DNA from: Cupriavidus malaysiensis
GTDB taxonomy: Bacteria; Pseudomonadota; Gammaproteobacteria; Burkholderiales; Burkholderiaceae
NCBI RefSeq assembly: GCF_001854325.1
Contig: NZ_CP017754.1
Location: 4,154,001 to 4,218,000 of the forward strand
Direction of reading: 5' to 3'
DNA length: 64,000 nucleotides
Part shown: piece by piece, positions 27,790 through 37,427 of the stretch
How the letters are laid out: every line of letters starts with the position of its first letter
How positions within the stretch are numbered: position 1 is the first letter of the stretch
Position numbers and translations under genes: made by a program
Notes under the pieces: model-generated
Databases searched by the model: none
Told to the model about the DNA's origin: nothing
Seen by the model: only the letters and a program-made list of their open reading frames with translations

Positions 27790-28467
27790 ATGCGGGTATT
27801 GCTGGTCGAAGACGACCCCATGATCGGCGCGACGCTGGCCGCGGCGCTGAAGGATGCCTCCTACGCAACCGACTGGGTGCAGGACGGACTGGCCGCCCTG
27901 ACCACGCTGGATTGCCAGCACTACGACCTGGTCCTGCTCGACCTGGGCCTGCCCGGCAAGGACGGCCTGGAGGTACTGGCCAGCCTGCGCGCGCGCGATA
28001 ACCCGGTGCCCTTGCTGATCATCACGGCCCGCGATGGCCTGGATGACCGCCTGCGCGGCCTGGACAGCGGCGCGGACGACTACGTGCTCAAGCCGTTCGA
28101 ACTGGCGGAACTGCTGGCCCGCATGCGCGCCGTGCTGCGGCGCAAGGGCGGCAGCGCCGCGCCGGTTCTCGGCAATGGGGTGGTGTCGCTCGATCCGGCG
28201 ACGAAGGCAGCGAGCGTCAGCGGCGGCGCGCCGGTACAGCTGTCCAATCGCGAGTTCTCCTTGCTGCGGGCGCTGCTGGTCCGGCCGGGGGCCATCCTCT
28301 CGCGCAGCGAGCTGGAGGACCGCATCTACGGCTGGGGCGAAGAAGTCGAGAGCAATGCCGTCGAATTCCTGATCCATGCGCTGCGGCGCAAGCTGGGCAG
28401 CGACGTCATCAAGAACGTCAGGGGCGTGGGATGGATGGTCTCAAGAATAGTCTCGGAAGACGCCTGA
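27790..28467 (+). CDS. OmpR-family response regulator (QseB/PmrA-like)
   Basis: The 225-residue regulator has a receiver domain with acidic pocket EDD (7-9), phosphoacceptor Asp51 in LVLLDLGLPG, the T in IITARD, and Lys in YVLKPFE. A C-terminal winged helix follows (SNREFSLLRALL, LEDRIYGWGEEVESNAVEFLIHALRRKL). GGAGGA precedes the ATG at 27790. The gene overlaps the kinase gene by 37 bases. QseB/PmrA relatives often respond to metals or cationic peptides; the stimulus here is unknown. Confidence 0.93.
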   Translation: MRVLLVEDDPMIGATLAAALKDASYATDWVQDGLAALTTLDCQHYDLVLLDLGLPGKDGLEVLASLRARDNPVPLLIITARDGLDDRLRGLDSGADDYVLKPFELAELLARMRAVLRRKGGSAAPVLGNGVVSLDPATKAASVSGGAPVQLSNREFSLLRALLVRPGAILSRSELEDRIYGWGEEVESNAVEFLIHALRRKLGSDVIKNVRGVGWMVSRIVSEDA

Positions 28468-29813
28468 ACGAGTCGGTACAGCTCAAGCTGTCCTTCACGC
28501 TGTCGCTGGCCATACTCGCGCTGGCCATCGTCGCCGGCGCCTTCTCGTTCCTGTCGGCCCTGGGCGAAGCCCATGAACTGCAGGACGATGTCCTGCGCCA
28601 GGTAGCGCACCTGGTGGATCGGCAGCACCTGCTGCCGGCGGAGCCGGGGGCCGCCACCGAATTCAAGCAGGGCGATGAAGACGCACGGGTGATCGTGCAG
28701 GGCCTCGGCGATGGCGCCACTTCCCGGCTGAGCGTGGACGAAGGAGGAGCGCTGCCGCTCCCCGCAACCCTGCCCGATGGCCTGCACACGCTTGAGGTCG
28801 GCGGCGAGACGTTCCGTGTACTGGTCAAGACCACGCGTGCCGGCGAGCGTATCGCGGTCGCGCAGGAATCGGGCTTCCGCAATGAAATCGCCCGCGATGG
28901 CGCGCTGCGCACCGTGATGCCCTTCCTCATCCTGGTGCCGATCCTGCTGCTGATCGTCGCCGACCTGGTGCGCAAGATGTTCCGCCCCATCGCGGCGCTC
29001 TCCCGGGAGATCGACCAGCGCGCCGAACAGGACCTGCACCCGATCGAAGACCGGCATCTGCCTGCCGAGGTACGGCCCTTCGCCGTGGCCATCAACCGCT
29101 TGCTCGCCCGCGTCGGCCAGGCCATGGAGTCCCAGCGCCGCTTCGTCGCGGATGCGGCCCACGAGTTGCGCTCGCCGCTGACCGCCCTGTCGCTGCAGGC
29201 GGAGCGGCTCGCAGACGCGGAAATGTCAGCGGCGGCACGGGACAGGCTGGCGGTGCTGCGGCAGGGCATCGAGCGCGGCAGGAACCTGCTGGACCAGTTG
29301 CTGACCTTGGCCAGGGCCCAGGCCGTGGCGGCATCGCCGACATCCCCCGTGTCCGTCCAGCACGTCTTCCGCCGTGTGCTGGAAGACCTGCTGCCGCTGG
29401 CCGAGGCCAAGCACATCGACATCGGCGTCGAGGGAACGCAGGACGCGCGGGTATGGGTGAGCGAGCTGGACCTGACCGCCGTGGTGAAGAACCTGGTCGA
29501 CAATGCCATCCGCTATACGCCGGCGGGCGGACGCGCCGATCTCTCGGTAAGCGTGGCGCAGGGGCATGCCGTGCTGCGCATCCAGGACAGCGGGCCGGGC
29601 ATCCCGGCGCAAGAGCGGGACCGGGTGTTCGACCCGTTCTACCGGACGCTGGGCAACGGGCAGCTCGGCTCGGGCCTGGGGCTGTCCATCGTCCGGACGA
29701 TCGCCGATCGCATCGGCGCGGAGATCCGCCTCGACTTTGCCGACGAGGCGAAGCAGGCGGGCTTGTGCGTCACGCTGCGGATTCCGCTGGCGGGGCCGCT
29801 GCCGCCGGCCTGA
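28431..29813 (+). CDS. Sensor histidine kinase (QseC/PmrB-like)
   Basis: The 460-residue inner-membrane kinase has transmembrane helices at about 23-45 and 160-185 flanking a periplasmic sensor of about 110 residues. A HAMP-like linker follows, then the H-box FVADAAHELRSPL with His244, the N-box LVDNAIRYT, and G-boxes DSGPGIP and GSGLGLSIV. It is the partner of the overlapping response regulator. The start at 28431 lies inside the regulator gene; a later start is less likely because the N-terminal helix needs its basic leader. Confidence 0.93.
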   Translation: MDGLKNSLGRRLNESVQLKLSFTLSLAILALAIVAGAFSFLSALGEAHELQDDVLRQVAHLVDRQHLLPAEPGAATEFKQGDEDARVIVQGLGDGATSRLSVDEGGALPLPATLPDGLHTLEVGGETFRVLVKTTRAGERIAVAQESGFRNEIARDGALRTVMPFLILVPILLLIVADLVRKMFRPIAALSREIDQRAEQDLHPIEDRHLPAEVRPFAVAINRLLARVGQAMESQRRFVADAAHELRSPLTALSLQAERLADAEMSAAARDRLAVLRQGIERGRNLLDQLLTLARAQAVAASPTSPVSVQHVFRRVLEDLLPLAEAKHIDIGVEGTQDARVWVSELDLTAVVKNLVDNAIRYTPAGGRADLSVSVAQGHAVLRIQDSGPGIPAQERDRVFDPFYRTLGNGQLGSGLGLSIVRTIADRIGAEIRLDFADEAKQAGLCVTLRIPLAGPLPPA

Positions 29814-29871
29814 GGGCCGTGCTGCCCGCGCCGCGGCGAGCCGGCACCTGACCGTGCGGCGCGCGCTGCCA

Positions 29872-29877
29872 TACAAT
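29872..29877 (+). promoter_or_regulatory. Possible -10 box for the secreted protein at 29971
   Basis: TACAAT in CCATACAATGC lies about 95 bases before the ATG, after the kinase gene. No consensus -35 is evident. Confidence 0.3.
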
Positions 29878-29970
29878 GCAGTCGAGCCTGCCCGCACCAG
29901 CGCGCCGCCCGTGCGGGCGGCCGCCGGCAAAGCCGGGCGAGGCCATCGCCATCCACCGGATGACTGCATC

Positions 29971-30870
29971 ATGTATCGCCCCCGCACCTTTCTTCCCGTT
30001 CCGCCGTCCTCCCGCCTGACTCCCTGCCTGGCCGCCCTGGCGACCGTGTTCGCCGCCGCGGGCACGCCCGCCCGGGCCGAGGACGCAGCGCCCGCCAGGG
30101 ACACCGGCGTCTGCCGCACCGCGTGGTTCGCGCACGGCGGCCACGTGCAGATGGAGGCCGACGGCAATATGCCGCTGTCGCGCCGCTCCACGCAGCAGCC
30201 GCCGCGGGCCACGGCCGCGGGCTGCGAGGTCGAGATCGAGATCCGTTCCAAGACCGCGCTGGCAGCCCTGATGGGGCCGCCCATCGTCACCGAGCAGCAG
30301 CAGCGCGTGCTGATCCAGCCCCCGGCCGACGGGCAGCAGGCCAGCGTCACCGGCAGCGCCATGGTCAACGCCTGGGGGCCGCATGCCCGCCTGTACGGCA
30401 TGACCACCATCGACGGCCTCGGCCTGCTGGACTACCAGTACCGCGGCCAGGACCTGCGCGAAGGCAGCATGCTCGACGGGGAAACCGTAGATTCCAGCGC
30501 GTCCTTCACCATCTACGCGCGCGAGTCGGGCGAGGAAGTCGGCAAGCTGGTGGCCCCGCACGCCACGGTCGAGATCAGCGTGCGCCAGGTCGGCAAGCGC
30601 CGGGTGATCCAGACCGCGCTGGGCCCGTCGGAATGCCTGCCGATCCGTTATGTGCGCACCACCTCGGTCGGGCGCCTGATCGTGGCCGGCGTGCAGGTGC
30701 TGACCGAACCGTCACGCATGAGCGTCACCGACTGGTTCTGCCCCGCCGAGGGCTTCGTGATGCGCCAGGACATCGTCGAAGGCGGCGAGGCGCAGCGCAT
30801 CGACACCACCATGGCCGACCGCGCGCAGGCGCCGGCGCCTGCGCCGGCCTCCCCTCGCACCAGCGACTAG
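29971..30870 (+). CDS. Secreted protein of unknown function
   Basis: The 299-residue product begins with a signal peptide (MYRPRTF... then a hydrophobic stretch, predicted cleavage near ARA-ED at about residue 38). The mature part is mostly beta-strand-like, with two recognisable Cys (CRTAW, GCEVEIEI) and a later pair (SECLPIRY, WFCPAEG) suited to periplasmic disulfides. The middle resembles the DUF3108-type fold (YVRTTSVGRLIVAG, WFCPAEGFVMRQ), but the match is weak. It has its own likely promoter. Its stop overlaps the stop of the opposite MFS gene. Confidence 0.65.
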   Translation: MYRPRTFLPVPPSSRLTPCLAALATVFAAAGTPARAEDAAPARDTGVCRTAWFAHGGHVQMEADGNMPLSRRSTQQPPRATAAGCEVEIEIRSKTALAALMGPPIVTEQQQRVLIQPPADGQQASVTGSAMVNAWGPHARLYGMTTIDGLGLLDYQYRGQDLREGSMLDGETVDSSASFTIYARESGEEVGKLVAPHATVEISVRQVGKRRVIQTALGPSECLPIRYVRTTSVGRLIVAGVQVLTEPSRMSVTDWFCPAEGFVMRQDIVEGGEAQRIDTTMADRAQAPAPAPASPRTSD

Positions 30871-32300
30871 CGCCCTGGCGCCGGGCCCGGCGCGTCGGCC
30901 CCCGGCGTCGCCATGCCGCCTGCGGGCACCGCCAGGCGCAGCGCGCTGGCCACGCTGGCCAGCGCGGAGAAGGCCGCGCCCAGGCCCAGCGCCAGGGTCG
31001 GGCCGTGGCGCCCGGCGATGCCGAAGCTGGCCGCCACCAGCGCCGCGCCGGTGGCCTGGCCGAGCAGGCGCGCGGTGGCGATCACGCCGCTGGCGCCGCC
31101 GCTGCGCTCGCGCGGCGCGCTCGACATCAGGGCCTTCAGGTTAGGCGACTGGAAGAAGCCGAAGCCCGCGCCGCAGATCGCCATGCGGATGCCGATGTCG
31201 AACGCCGAGGGCGACACCGGCAGCATGGCCAGCGAGGCCATGCCCACGGCCAGCACCGCCAGGCCGATGCCGCCCAGCAGGCCGGGCGGGTAGCGGTCGG
31301 ACAGGCGGCCGGCCAGCGGTGCCATCAGCGCCACCACCAGCGACCACGGCGTCATCAGGAAGCCGGTCTCCACCTGGCTGCGGCCGAGCACGGTCTGGAA
31401 ATAGAACGGCAGCGAGACGAAGGCCAGGCCCTGGGCGGCGAAGGAGCAGATCGCCGTCACCGTGGACAATGCGAACAGCGGCCGCCGGAACAGGTCCACC
31501 GGCAGCATCGGCGCCGGGTGGCCGCGCTCGCGGCGCAGCAGCAGCGCGAACGCCACCAGGAATACCGCCAGCGCCGCCAGCGTCCAGTGCAGCGGCGCAT
31601 GCTGCGAGCCCTCGCCCAGGGCGAAGATCAGCGCGGCGAAGGTGATCACGTTGAGCCCGGCGGCGACCCGGTCGAAGCCGTGCCCGCTGCGTGCCGTCTG
31701 TGGCAGCGAGGACCAGGCGATCGACAGCGCCAGCAGGCCGATCGGCAGGTTCACGGCGAACAGCCAGGGCCAGTTGCCGACCGACAGGATCACCGAGGCC
31801 ACGGTCGGTCCCAGCGCGAAGGACATGCCCACCACCAGCGCGTTCAGCCCGACTCCGCGGCCGAGCCGGTGCATCGGGTAGAGAGCGCTGATCAGCGCCG
31901 TGTTGACGCTCATGATGGCGCTCGCGCCGATGCCCTGCAGCACGCGCGCGGCGGCCAGCGTGGGCAGCGACCACGACAGCGCGCATACCAGCGAGGACAG
32001 CAGGAACAGCACCACCCCGCCCAGGTAGATGCGCCGGTGGCCGAGGATGCCGCCGAGCGCGGCGAAGGGCAGCAGGGTCGCCACCATGGCGAGCTGGTAA
32101 GCGTTGATGACCCATACCGAGGCGGCCGGCGTGGCATGCAGGTCGGCGGCGATCGAAGGCAGCGCGGTGTTGGCGATGGCGGTGTCGAGCGTGGCCAGGG
32201 CCACCGCGATCATGATGGCGGCCATGCCGCGGCGCTCGCGCGCATTGAGGGGACGGTCGGCCGGGCGCGCCGTGGCCTGGGGTTCGGGAGTGCTGGGCAT
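30867..32300 (-). CDS. DHA2-family MFS drug exporter (EmrB/QacA-like)
   Basis: The 477 residues carry 14 hydrophobic segments expected of DHA2 exporters. The diagnostic motif C stretch is near GMSFALGPTVASVIL, motif A is at GGILGHRRIYLGG, and TLDTAIANTALPSIAADL is typical of the first helix. The start at 32300 (MPSTPEP) is preceded by a spacer containing a 14-bp palindrome. Likely a proton-driven exporter of hydrophobic compounds; the substrate is unknown. It ends in CTAG shared with the convergent secreted-protein gene. Confidence 0.9.
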   Translation of the reverse strand: MPSTPEPQATARPADRPLNARERRGMAAIMIAVALATLDTAIANTALPSIAADLHATPAASVWVINAYQLAMVATLLPFAALGGILGHRRIYLGGVVLFLLSSLVCALSWSLPTLAAARVLQGIGASAIMSVNTALISALYPMHRLGRGVGLNALVVGMSFALGPTVASVILSVGNWPWLFAVNLPIGLLALSIAWSSLPQTARSGHGFDRVAAGLNVITFAALIFALGEGSQHAPLHWTLAALAVFLVAFALLLRRERGHPAPMLPVDLFRRPLFALSTVTAICSFAAQGLAFVSLPFYFQTVLGRSQVETGFLMTPWSLVVALMAPLAGRLSDRYPPGLLGGIGLAVLAVGMASLAMLPVSPSAFDIGIRMAICGAGFGFFQSPNLKALMSSAPRERSGGASGVIATARLLGQATGAALVAASFGIAGRHGPTLALGLGAAFSALASVASALRLAVPAGGMATPGADAPGPAPGR

Positions 32301-32387
32301 AGGGTGCGGCCTGTTGCGTGCTGCTTGCGGCGCGCACCCTGGCGGGCGCCGCCACGTCGCCGTGCGGCGCTGGCTGTCGGGGTCTTT

Positions 32388-32401
32388 GTCTGACGTCAGA
32401 C
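32388..32401. promoter_or_regulatory. 14-bp perfect palindrome upstream of the MFS gene
   Basis: GTCTGACGTCAGAC is fully self-complementary and lies 87 bases before the MFS start, in the 180-base spacer behind the SDR gene. Form and position fit a TetR/MarR-type operator. No regulator gene of these families is adjacent. Confidence 0.5.
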
Positions 32402-32480
32402 GACACGATAAGGGAAAACACGGAAGTCTGCAGGCGTGGCGCACACGCGCCGGCGCCCACCAAGCGCCGGCACCATCACG

Positions 32481-33248
32481 TCAAGCCAGGTTGAGGCCGC
32501 CGTCGGCCAGCACGATCTCACCGGTCAGGTAGGACGATGACACCAGCATGGCCACGATCTCGGCAATGTCCTCCGGGCTGGCCCCGCGCCGCATCGGCGC
32601 GCGCTCGCGCCAGAGCGCGTGCGCCTGCGTCCAGTCGGCCGTCAGCGGAGTATCGACCAGGCCGGGCGCCACCGCGTTGACGCGGATCTCGGGCGCCAGC
32701 GCCAGGGCCAGCAGCCGGGTCGTATGGTTGAGTGCGGCCTTGCTCGCCGCATAGGGGATGGAAGCCCCCTTGGGCCGTATCCCGGCGTGGGAGCTGATGT
32801 TGACCACGCAGCCCGGCCGGCCCCGCGCGGCGGCCGCGCGCAGCGCCCCCTCCGCCTCGGCCACCAGCCGGAATGGCGCCACCACATTGACCTCGTGCAT
32901 GGCCTGCCAGACCGCAGCGGTGGCCGCGCCCAGGTCGGCGTGGGGAATCACGCCGCTGATGCCGGCGTTGTTGACCAGGACGTCCAGCCGTCCCCATGCC
33001 GCCTGCGCCTCGCCTACCAGGCGCGTCCGCTCGGCGTCGTCGGCCAGGTCTGCCTGGACGTAGACCGCGTGGCCGAGTTCGGCGGCCAGCGCCCTGCCCG
33101 CCTCGGCGGAACGGCGCGAATGAAGCACCACGGCAAAGCCGTCGCGCGACAGCCGGCGCGCGACGGCGGCGCCGATGCCGGAGGTGGAGCCGGTGACGAG
33201 GGCCACCGGACGGTCAGCAAGGATGGGCGGTTTCATGGGTACGGACAT
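32481..33248 (-). CDS. SDR-family oxidoreductase
   Basis: The 255-residue short-chain dehydrogenase has the NAD(P)-binding TGSTSGIG (19-26), NNAGISG, catalytic Ser in VVNISSHAG, and the YAASK active site (Tyr, Lys). The C terminus GEIVLADGGLNLA is typical of FabG-like SDRs. The Arg at SRR after strand 2 suggests NADP preference. The start at 33248 (MSVPMKPP) or 33236 cannot be settled because neither has a strong ribosome-binding site. Substrate unknown. Confidence 0.86.
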   Translation of the reverse strand: MSVPMKPPILADRPVALVTGSTSGIGAAVARRLSRDGFAVVLHSRRSAEAGRALAAELGHAVYVQADLADDAERTRLVGEAQAAWGRLDVLVNNAGISGVIPHADLGAATAAVWQAMHEVNVVAPFRLVAEAEGALRAAAARGRPGCVVNISSHAGIRPKGASIPYAASKAALNHTTRLLALALAPEIRVNAVAPGLVDTPLTADWTQAHALWRERAPMRRGASPEDIAEIVAMLVSSSYLTGEIVLADGGLNLA

Positions 33249-33927
33249 ACTCGGGACGGGATCGGAGAGCCGGGCCGCCCCGCTCGGAGCCGCAGCGGGC
33301 CGGCACGGCGCACGGGGGGAAGCGGGCCGCATGGCCCGGCCGGGATCGGAGGTGCGATCCGTGAGAGCGGCGGCGGGGACCGCCATGCCGGCGGATGGCG
33401 CCGGAGGCGTGCCCGCAGGCCAGCCCCGCCGGTGGGCCGGGGCTATGCGCGGCAACGGGCTTGGCACCGCCGCGTCACGCCTGCAGACATCATGCAGCGG
33501 ATTGTAGCGTGGCGGACAAGCAAGGGATGCTCCCTGCGCCGCACGCCATCCTTGACCATGGACTCAAACGCGGCACCACCCGCCTTCCCACCCGCTTCCC
33601 TGGAACCAGACCGCCAGACGCGCGCTATGCGTGCGTCTGGCGCACGTCATGCGCGCTTTGTGCGCGCGGCATAAAGCACCCGCCTTGACTTCGCAGGGAC
33701 GGCCATTAGTATTTTTTGTGAAGACTCCCTCTTTCCGCGGCCAGAGCGCGGCCGTGCCCTCGCAACGAGGAGCACCACGGCGCGGCGCGGAACCCCCATG
33801 TGCGAACGCCACCGCAATCGCCTCGCTTCCCGCACGCCCGCCTGCATGTGCCGGGCGGATGACTTCAGCCACCGTTTACGTTTGCCTGGTGGCTCCCGCC
33901 CCTTCCCCCGATGAACAGGAAACAACA
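33249..33927. other. Long spacer with a 10-bp hairpin, no convincing gene
   Basis: About 680 bases separate the SDR gene from the Spy-like gene. An inverted repeat CGCCAGACGC (33612-33621) with GCGTCTGGCG (33633-33642) and a short AT-rich stretch (33706-33722, TTAGTATTTTTTGTGAA) are visible. The latter may hold the promoter of the downstream gene. Open frames here have shadow-type composition. Confidence 0.5.
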
Positions 33928-34476
33928 ATGCACCCTACCGCTCGCACCCTCCGTTCCGCCGCCACGCCGGCCTTGCTGGCCCTGGCCCTGATGGCCGGCC
34001 CGGCGCTCGCCCAGAGCAGCGCCAGCGCTCCGATGTCGACGCCCGCCGCGGCGGGCAAGCGCACGCCGGCCCTGCAGCACGAGGCGGCCGTCGAACAGCG
34101 CATCAAGCAGTTGCACGACCAGATGCAGATCACCGCCCAGCAGGCGCCGCAGTGGGACGCCTTCGCGCAGGCCATGCGCGACAACGGCAAGCGCGCCGGC
34201 GAGGCCTACCAGGAACACGCGCAGAAGCTGTCGACGATGAACGCCGACGAAGCCATGAAGTCCTACGCTTCGCTGGCACAGATGCACGCCGACCATATGC
34301 AGAAACTGAGTGCGGCCTTCAGCCCGCTCTATGCCACGCTGTCGGACACGCAGAAGGCGACCGCCGACCGGCTGTTCCGCCATGAGCATGAGCGCCACCA
34401 TGGCGGCGACATGCACCACGGCATGCGCCACGGCATGCGGCCGGGCGCATCGTCACCGGCGGCAGCCGGCGGTTGA
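33928..34476 (+). CDS. Spy/CpxP-like LTXXQ periplasmic protein
   Basis: The 182 residues start with a signal peptide (cleavage about ALA-QS, residue 28). A helical mature chain with repeated L-x-x-x-Q/H-x-x-M patterns follows, then a His/Met/Gly-rich tail (HEHERHHGGDMHHGMRHGM) able to bind metals such as Cu or Ni. The motif LSDTQKATADRLF resembles the LTxxQ signature of Spy/CpxP/CnrX-like proteins. Members act as chaperones or metal sensors in the periplasm; which one applies here is open. ATG at 33928 follows AGGAAACAACA. Confidence 0.8.
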   Translation: MHPTARTLRSAATPALLALALMAGPALAQSSASAPMSTPAAAGKRTPALQHEAAVEQRIKQLHDQMQITAQQAPQWDAFAQAMRDNGKRAGEAYQEHAQKLSTMNADEAMKSYASLAQMHADHMQKLSAAFSPLYATLSDTQKATADRLFRHEHERHHGGDMHHGMRHGMRPGASSPAAAGG

Positions 34477-34559
34477 GGAGCGGTTGAGGTGCCGCGCCAG
34501 GGCCGCGGCCGGAAACCGCGGCAAAGGGCGGCAAGCGGCGGCAGCCAGGGGGAGCGCGC

Positions 34560-35264
34560 CTACTGCGGCAGCTCGTTCGGCTCGATCAGGTCGTCGAGCG
34601 TCAGGCCCTTTTCCTTCAGGATGGCTTCCAGCACGGGCTGCAGCTTGCCCAGGGTTTCCTGCACCGTTTCGCGCACGGTGTCGACCACCACCTGGGTAGC
34701 GCGTTCGATCTCGACATTGAGCGCGTCGCCGGGCTGCTTCTGCTCGAACACCGTGGCGCGGCGCGTCTCGGGAATCAGCCACACTTCGAACCAGCCTTCG
34801 GCGCGGTTGACCTCCGCCACGGTCAGGCTGGCGCCGTTGACGGCGATATAACCCTTGGCGAAGACGTACTTGCGGAACGCCGGCGGGATACCGATGCGCA
34901 GCACGCGGTTGTTGTCCGAGTGGCGCACGCTCAGCAGGGTAGTGGCGAAATCGACGTGCCCGGACAAGGGATGGCCGCCGATCTCTGCGCCGTCCTTGGC
35001 CGCGCGCTCGACATTGACCTCGCCGGCCTGGGCATAACCACCCAGCGTGGTGATATTCAGGCTCTGCTGCATCACGTCGAAGGAGGCCGCGGTCGGCGAC
35101 AGCAGCTCGGTCACGGTCAGGCAGACACCGTCGACCGAGACGCTGGCGCCGATCGCCAGGTCCTGGCAGAAGCCGGGCGGGAATTCGAGTGCGAAGGTGC
35201 GCAGGCCCTCGCGGTCCTGGATGGCGGCGATCTTCGCCACGCCCTGGATGATGCCGGTGAACAT
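34560..35264 (-). CDS. ribE: Riboflavin synthase (alpha chain)
   Basis: Riboflavin synthase dismutates two molecules of 6,7-dimethyl-8-ribityllumazine to riboflavin. The 234 residues consist of two lumazine-binding barrels: MFTGIIQG with SVDGVCLTVTE in the first and VNGASLTVAEV in the second, plus GGHPLSGHVD. The C-terminal helix is about 20 residues longer than usual. The gene follows ribH by 143 bases on the same strand and so lies downstream of the FMN riboswitch. Confidence 0.95.
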   Translation of the reverse strand: MFTGIIQGVAKIAAIQDREGLRTFALEFPPGFCQDLAIGASVSVDGVCLTVTELLSPTAASFDVMQQSLNITTLGGYAQAGEVNVERAAKDGAEIGGHPLSGHVDFATTLLSVRHSDNNRVLRIGIPPAFRKYVFAKGYIAVNGASLTVAEVNRAEGWFEVWLIPETRRATVFEQKQPGDALNVEIERATQVVVDTVRETVQETLGKLQPVLEAILKEKGLTLDDLIEPNELPQ

Positions 35265-35407
35265 GATGCTGTCTTCCCAAACTGGTCGGTGGTCCCGCGG
35301 GACCGCGGGGGGATCCGCCGGATCCCCGCCTGGATGCGGCGCCGGCCCGGCGCCGCCGCCATTGTCGCTCAAGCAGGCGGCGCGCGCTGGCGCCCCGCCC
35401 GCCGCAC

Positions 35408-36181
<774 letters not shown>

Positions 36182-36359
36182 TGTTGCGGCAGTGCCGCAA
36201 CGGGAAGATTCTGCCTCAAGGCAGCGCCGTCCGGCAAGGCCGGAGGTGATGCCGGCGGCAGAAAACCGAAGACAGGCGGCACACCGCGCACCTGGCGCCG
36301 TGCCGCTGGCGACCGCGGCGGCACGGCGCCTGCAGAGCGGAACGCGATGGCCGCGCCGC

Positions 36360-37343
36360 TCACTCGGCCGACGCGCCCGATTCCTTCGCCACCTTGCCCC
36401 ATTTGGCCGTCTCGGTGCGGATGAAGGCGGCCAACTGCTGCGCGTTCATATTGCCGGCCGTCACGCCCTGCTCCTCGAAGCGCTTCTGCACCTCGGGCTG
36501 CTTCAGCACCTTGGCCAGCTCCGCGCCGACGCGCTGCTCGATCTCCGCCGGCGTGCCGTGCGGCGCCACCAGCGCGTACCAGGTGGTCACCTCGAAGCCT
36601 TTGACGCCGCTCTCGTCGAGCGTGGGCACCCCCGGATACGCGGAGGAGCGCCTGGCGGTGGTGACGGCCAGCGCTTTCACCGCGCCGCTGCGCACGTGCG
36701 GCGCCGCCGACGGGCTGGTCTCGATCGCCATCTGGATCTGGCCGGCGATCAGGTCGGTCATCATCGGCGCACCGCCCTTGTAAGGCACGTGCGAGAGATC
36801 GGTGCCCGTCATGGCGCGGAACAGCTCGCCCGACAGGTGCTCGGTGCTGCCGATGCCGGCCGAGCCGTAGTTGACCTTGCCCGGATGCTGCCGGATGTAG
36901 GCAATCAGCTCCGGCACCGTCTTGGCCGGGATCGCGGGATTGACCAGCAGCACATTGGGGGTCAGCGCCACCAGGCCGACCGGGTCGAGGTCGCGCGTGA
37001 ACTCGTAGGGCAGCTTCTTGTAGATTCCCGGCGCCATGGTGTGCGCCACGGTGGCGAGCAGGAAGGTGTAGCCGTCGGGCTGGGCGCGCGCCACCACGCT
37101 CGCGCCCAGCGTGCCGCCGGCGCCGGGCCGGTTGTCGATCACCACCGGCTGGCGCAGGGCCTCGCCCAGTTTCTGCCCGACGATGCGGCCGATGATGTCG
37201 GTGGTGCCGCCCGCGGCGAAGGGCACCACCAGCGTGACAGGCCGCGCGGGCCAGGCCTGGGCCAGCACCGGCGCGGCGCCGGCGAGCATCAGCGCCGTGC
37301 CCAGCAGGCCGGCGAGCACGGTTCTGCGTGCGTGGGTCGTCAT
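36360..37343 (-). CDS. Bug-family tripartite tricarboxylate transporter substrate-binding protein
   Basis: Bug proteins are periplasmic solute receptors of TctC type. The 327 residues start with a signal peptide ending near VLAQ-AWP. The family hallmarks follow: PARPVTLVVPFAAGGTTDIIGR, VIDNRPGAGGTLGASVVA, YGSAGIGSTEHLSGELF, HVPYKGGAPMMTDLIAGQI and VPTLDESGVKGFE. It follows tcuB on the same strand, so the ligand may be tricarballylate or another tricarboxylate. The TctAB membrane subunits are absent. A tandem 8-bp repeat lies just before its ribosome-binding site. Confidence 0.92.
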   Translation of the reverse strand: MTTHARRTVLAGLLGTALMLAGAAPVLAQAWPARPVTLVVPFAAGGTTDIIGRIVGQKLGEALRQPVVIDNRPGAGGTLGASVVARAQPDGYTFLLATVAHTMAPGIYKKLPYEFTRDLDPVGLVALTPNVLLVNPAIPAKTVPELIAYIRQHPGKVNYGSAGIGSTEHLSGELFRAMTGTDLSHVPYKGGAPMMTDLIAGQIQMAIETSPSAAPHVRSGAVKALAVTTARRSSAYPGVPTLDESGVKGFEVTTWYALVAPHGTPAEIEQRVGAELAKVLKQPEVQKRFEEQGVTAGNMNAQQLAAFIRTETAKWGKVAKESGASAE

Positions 37344-37360
37344 GGGTTCGTCTCCTCTTG

Positions 37361-37400
37361 GCAATGTCGCAATGTCGCAATGTCGCAATGTCGCGATGTC
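37361..37400. repeat. Five tandem copies of an 8-bp unit
   Basis: GCAATGTC is repeated four times followed by GCGATGTC, between the tcuB stop and the ribosome-binding site of the Bug gene (18 bases from its ATG). Copy-number change by slippage could alter the spacing in the mRNA leader. Confidence 0.9.
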
Positions 37401-37427
37401 TTTATCGTGATCGGTGCCGCGCGGCTC

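Noticed and set aside
28326..29509. Minus-strand ORFs opposite the histidine kinase
   Set aside because: Antisense to a kinase with all conserved boxes; Ser/Arg-rich shadow translation.
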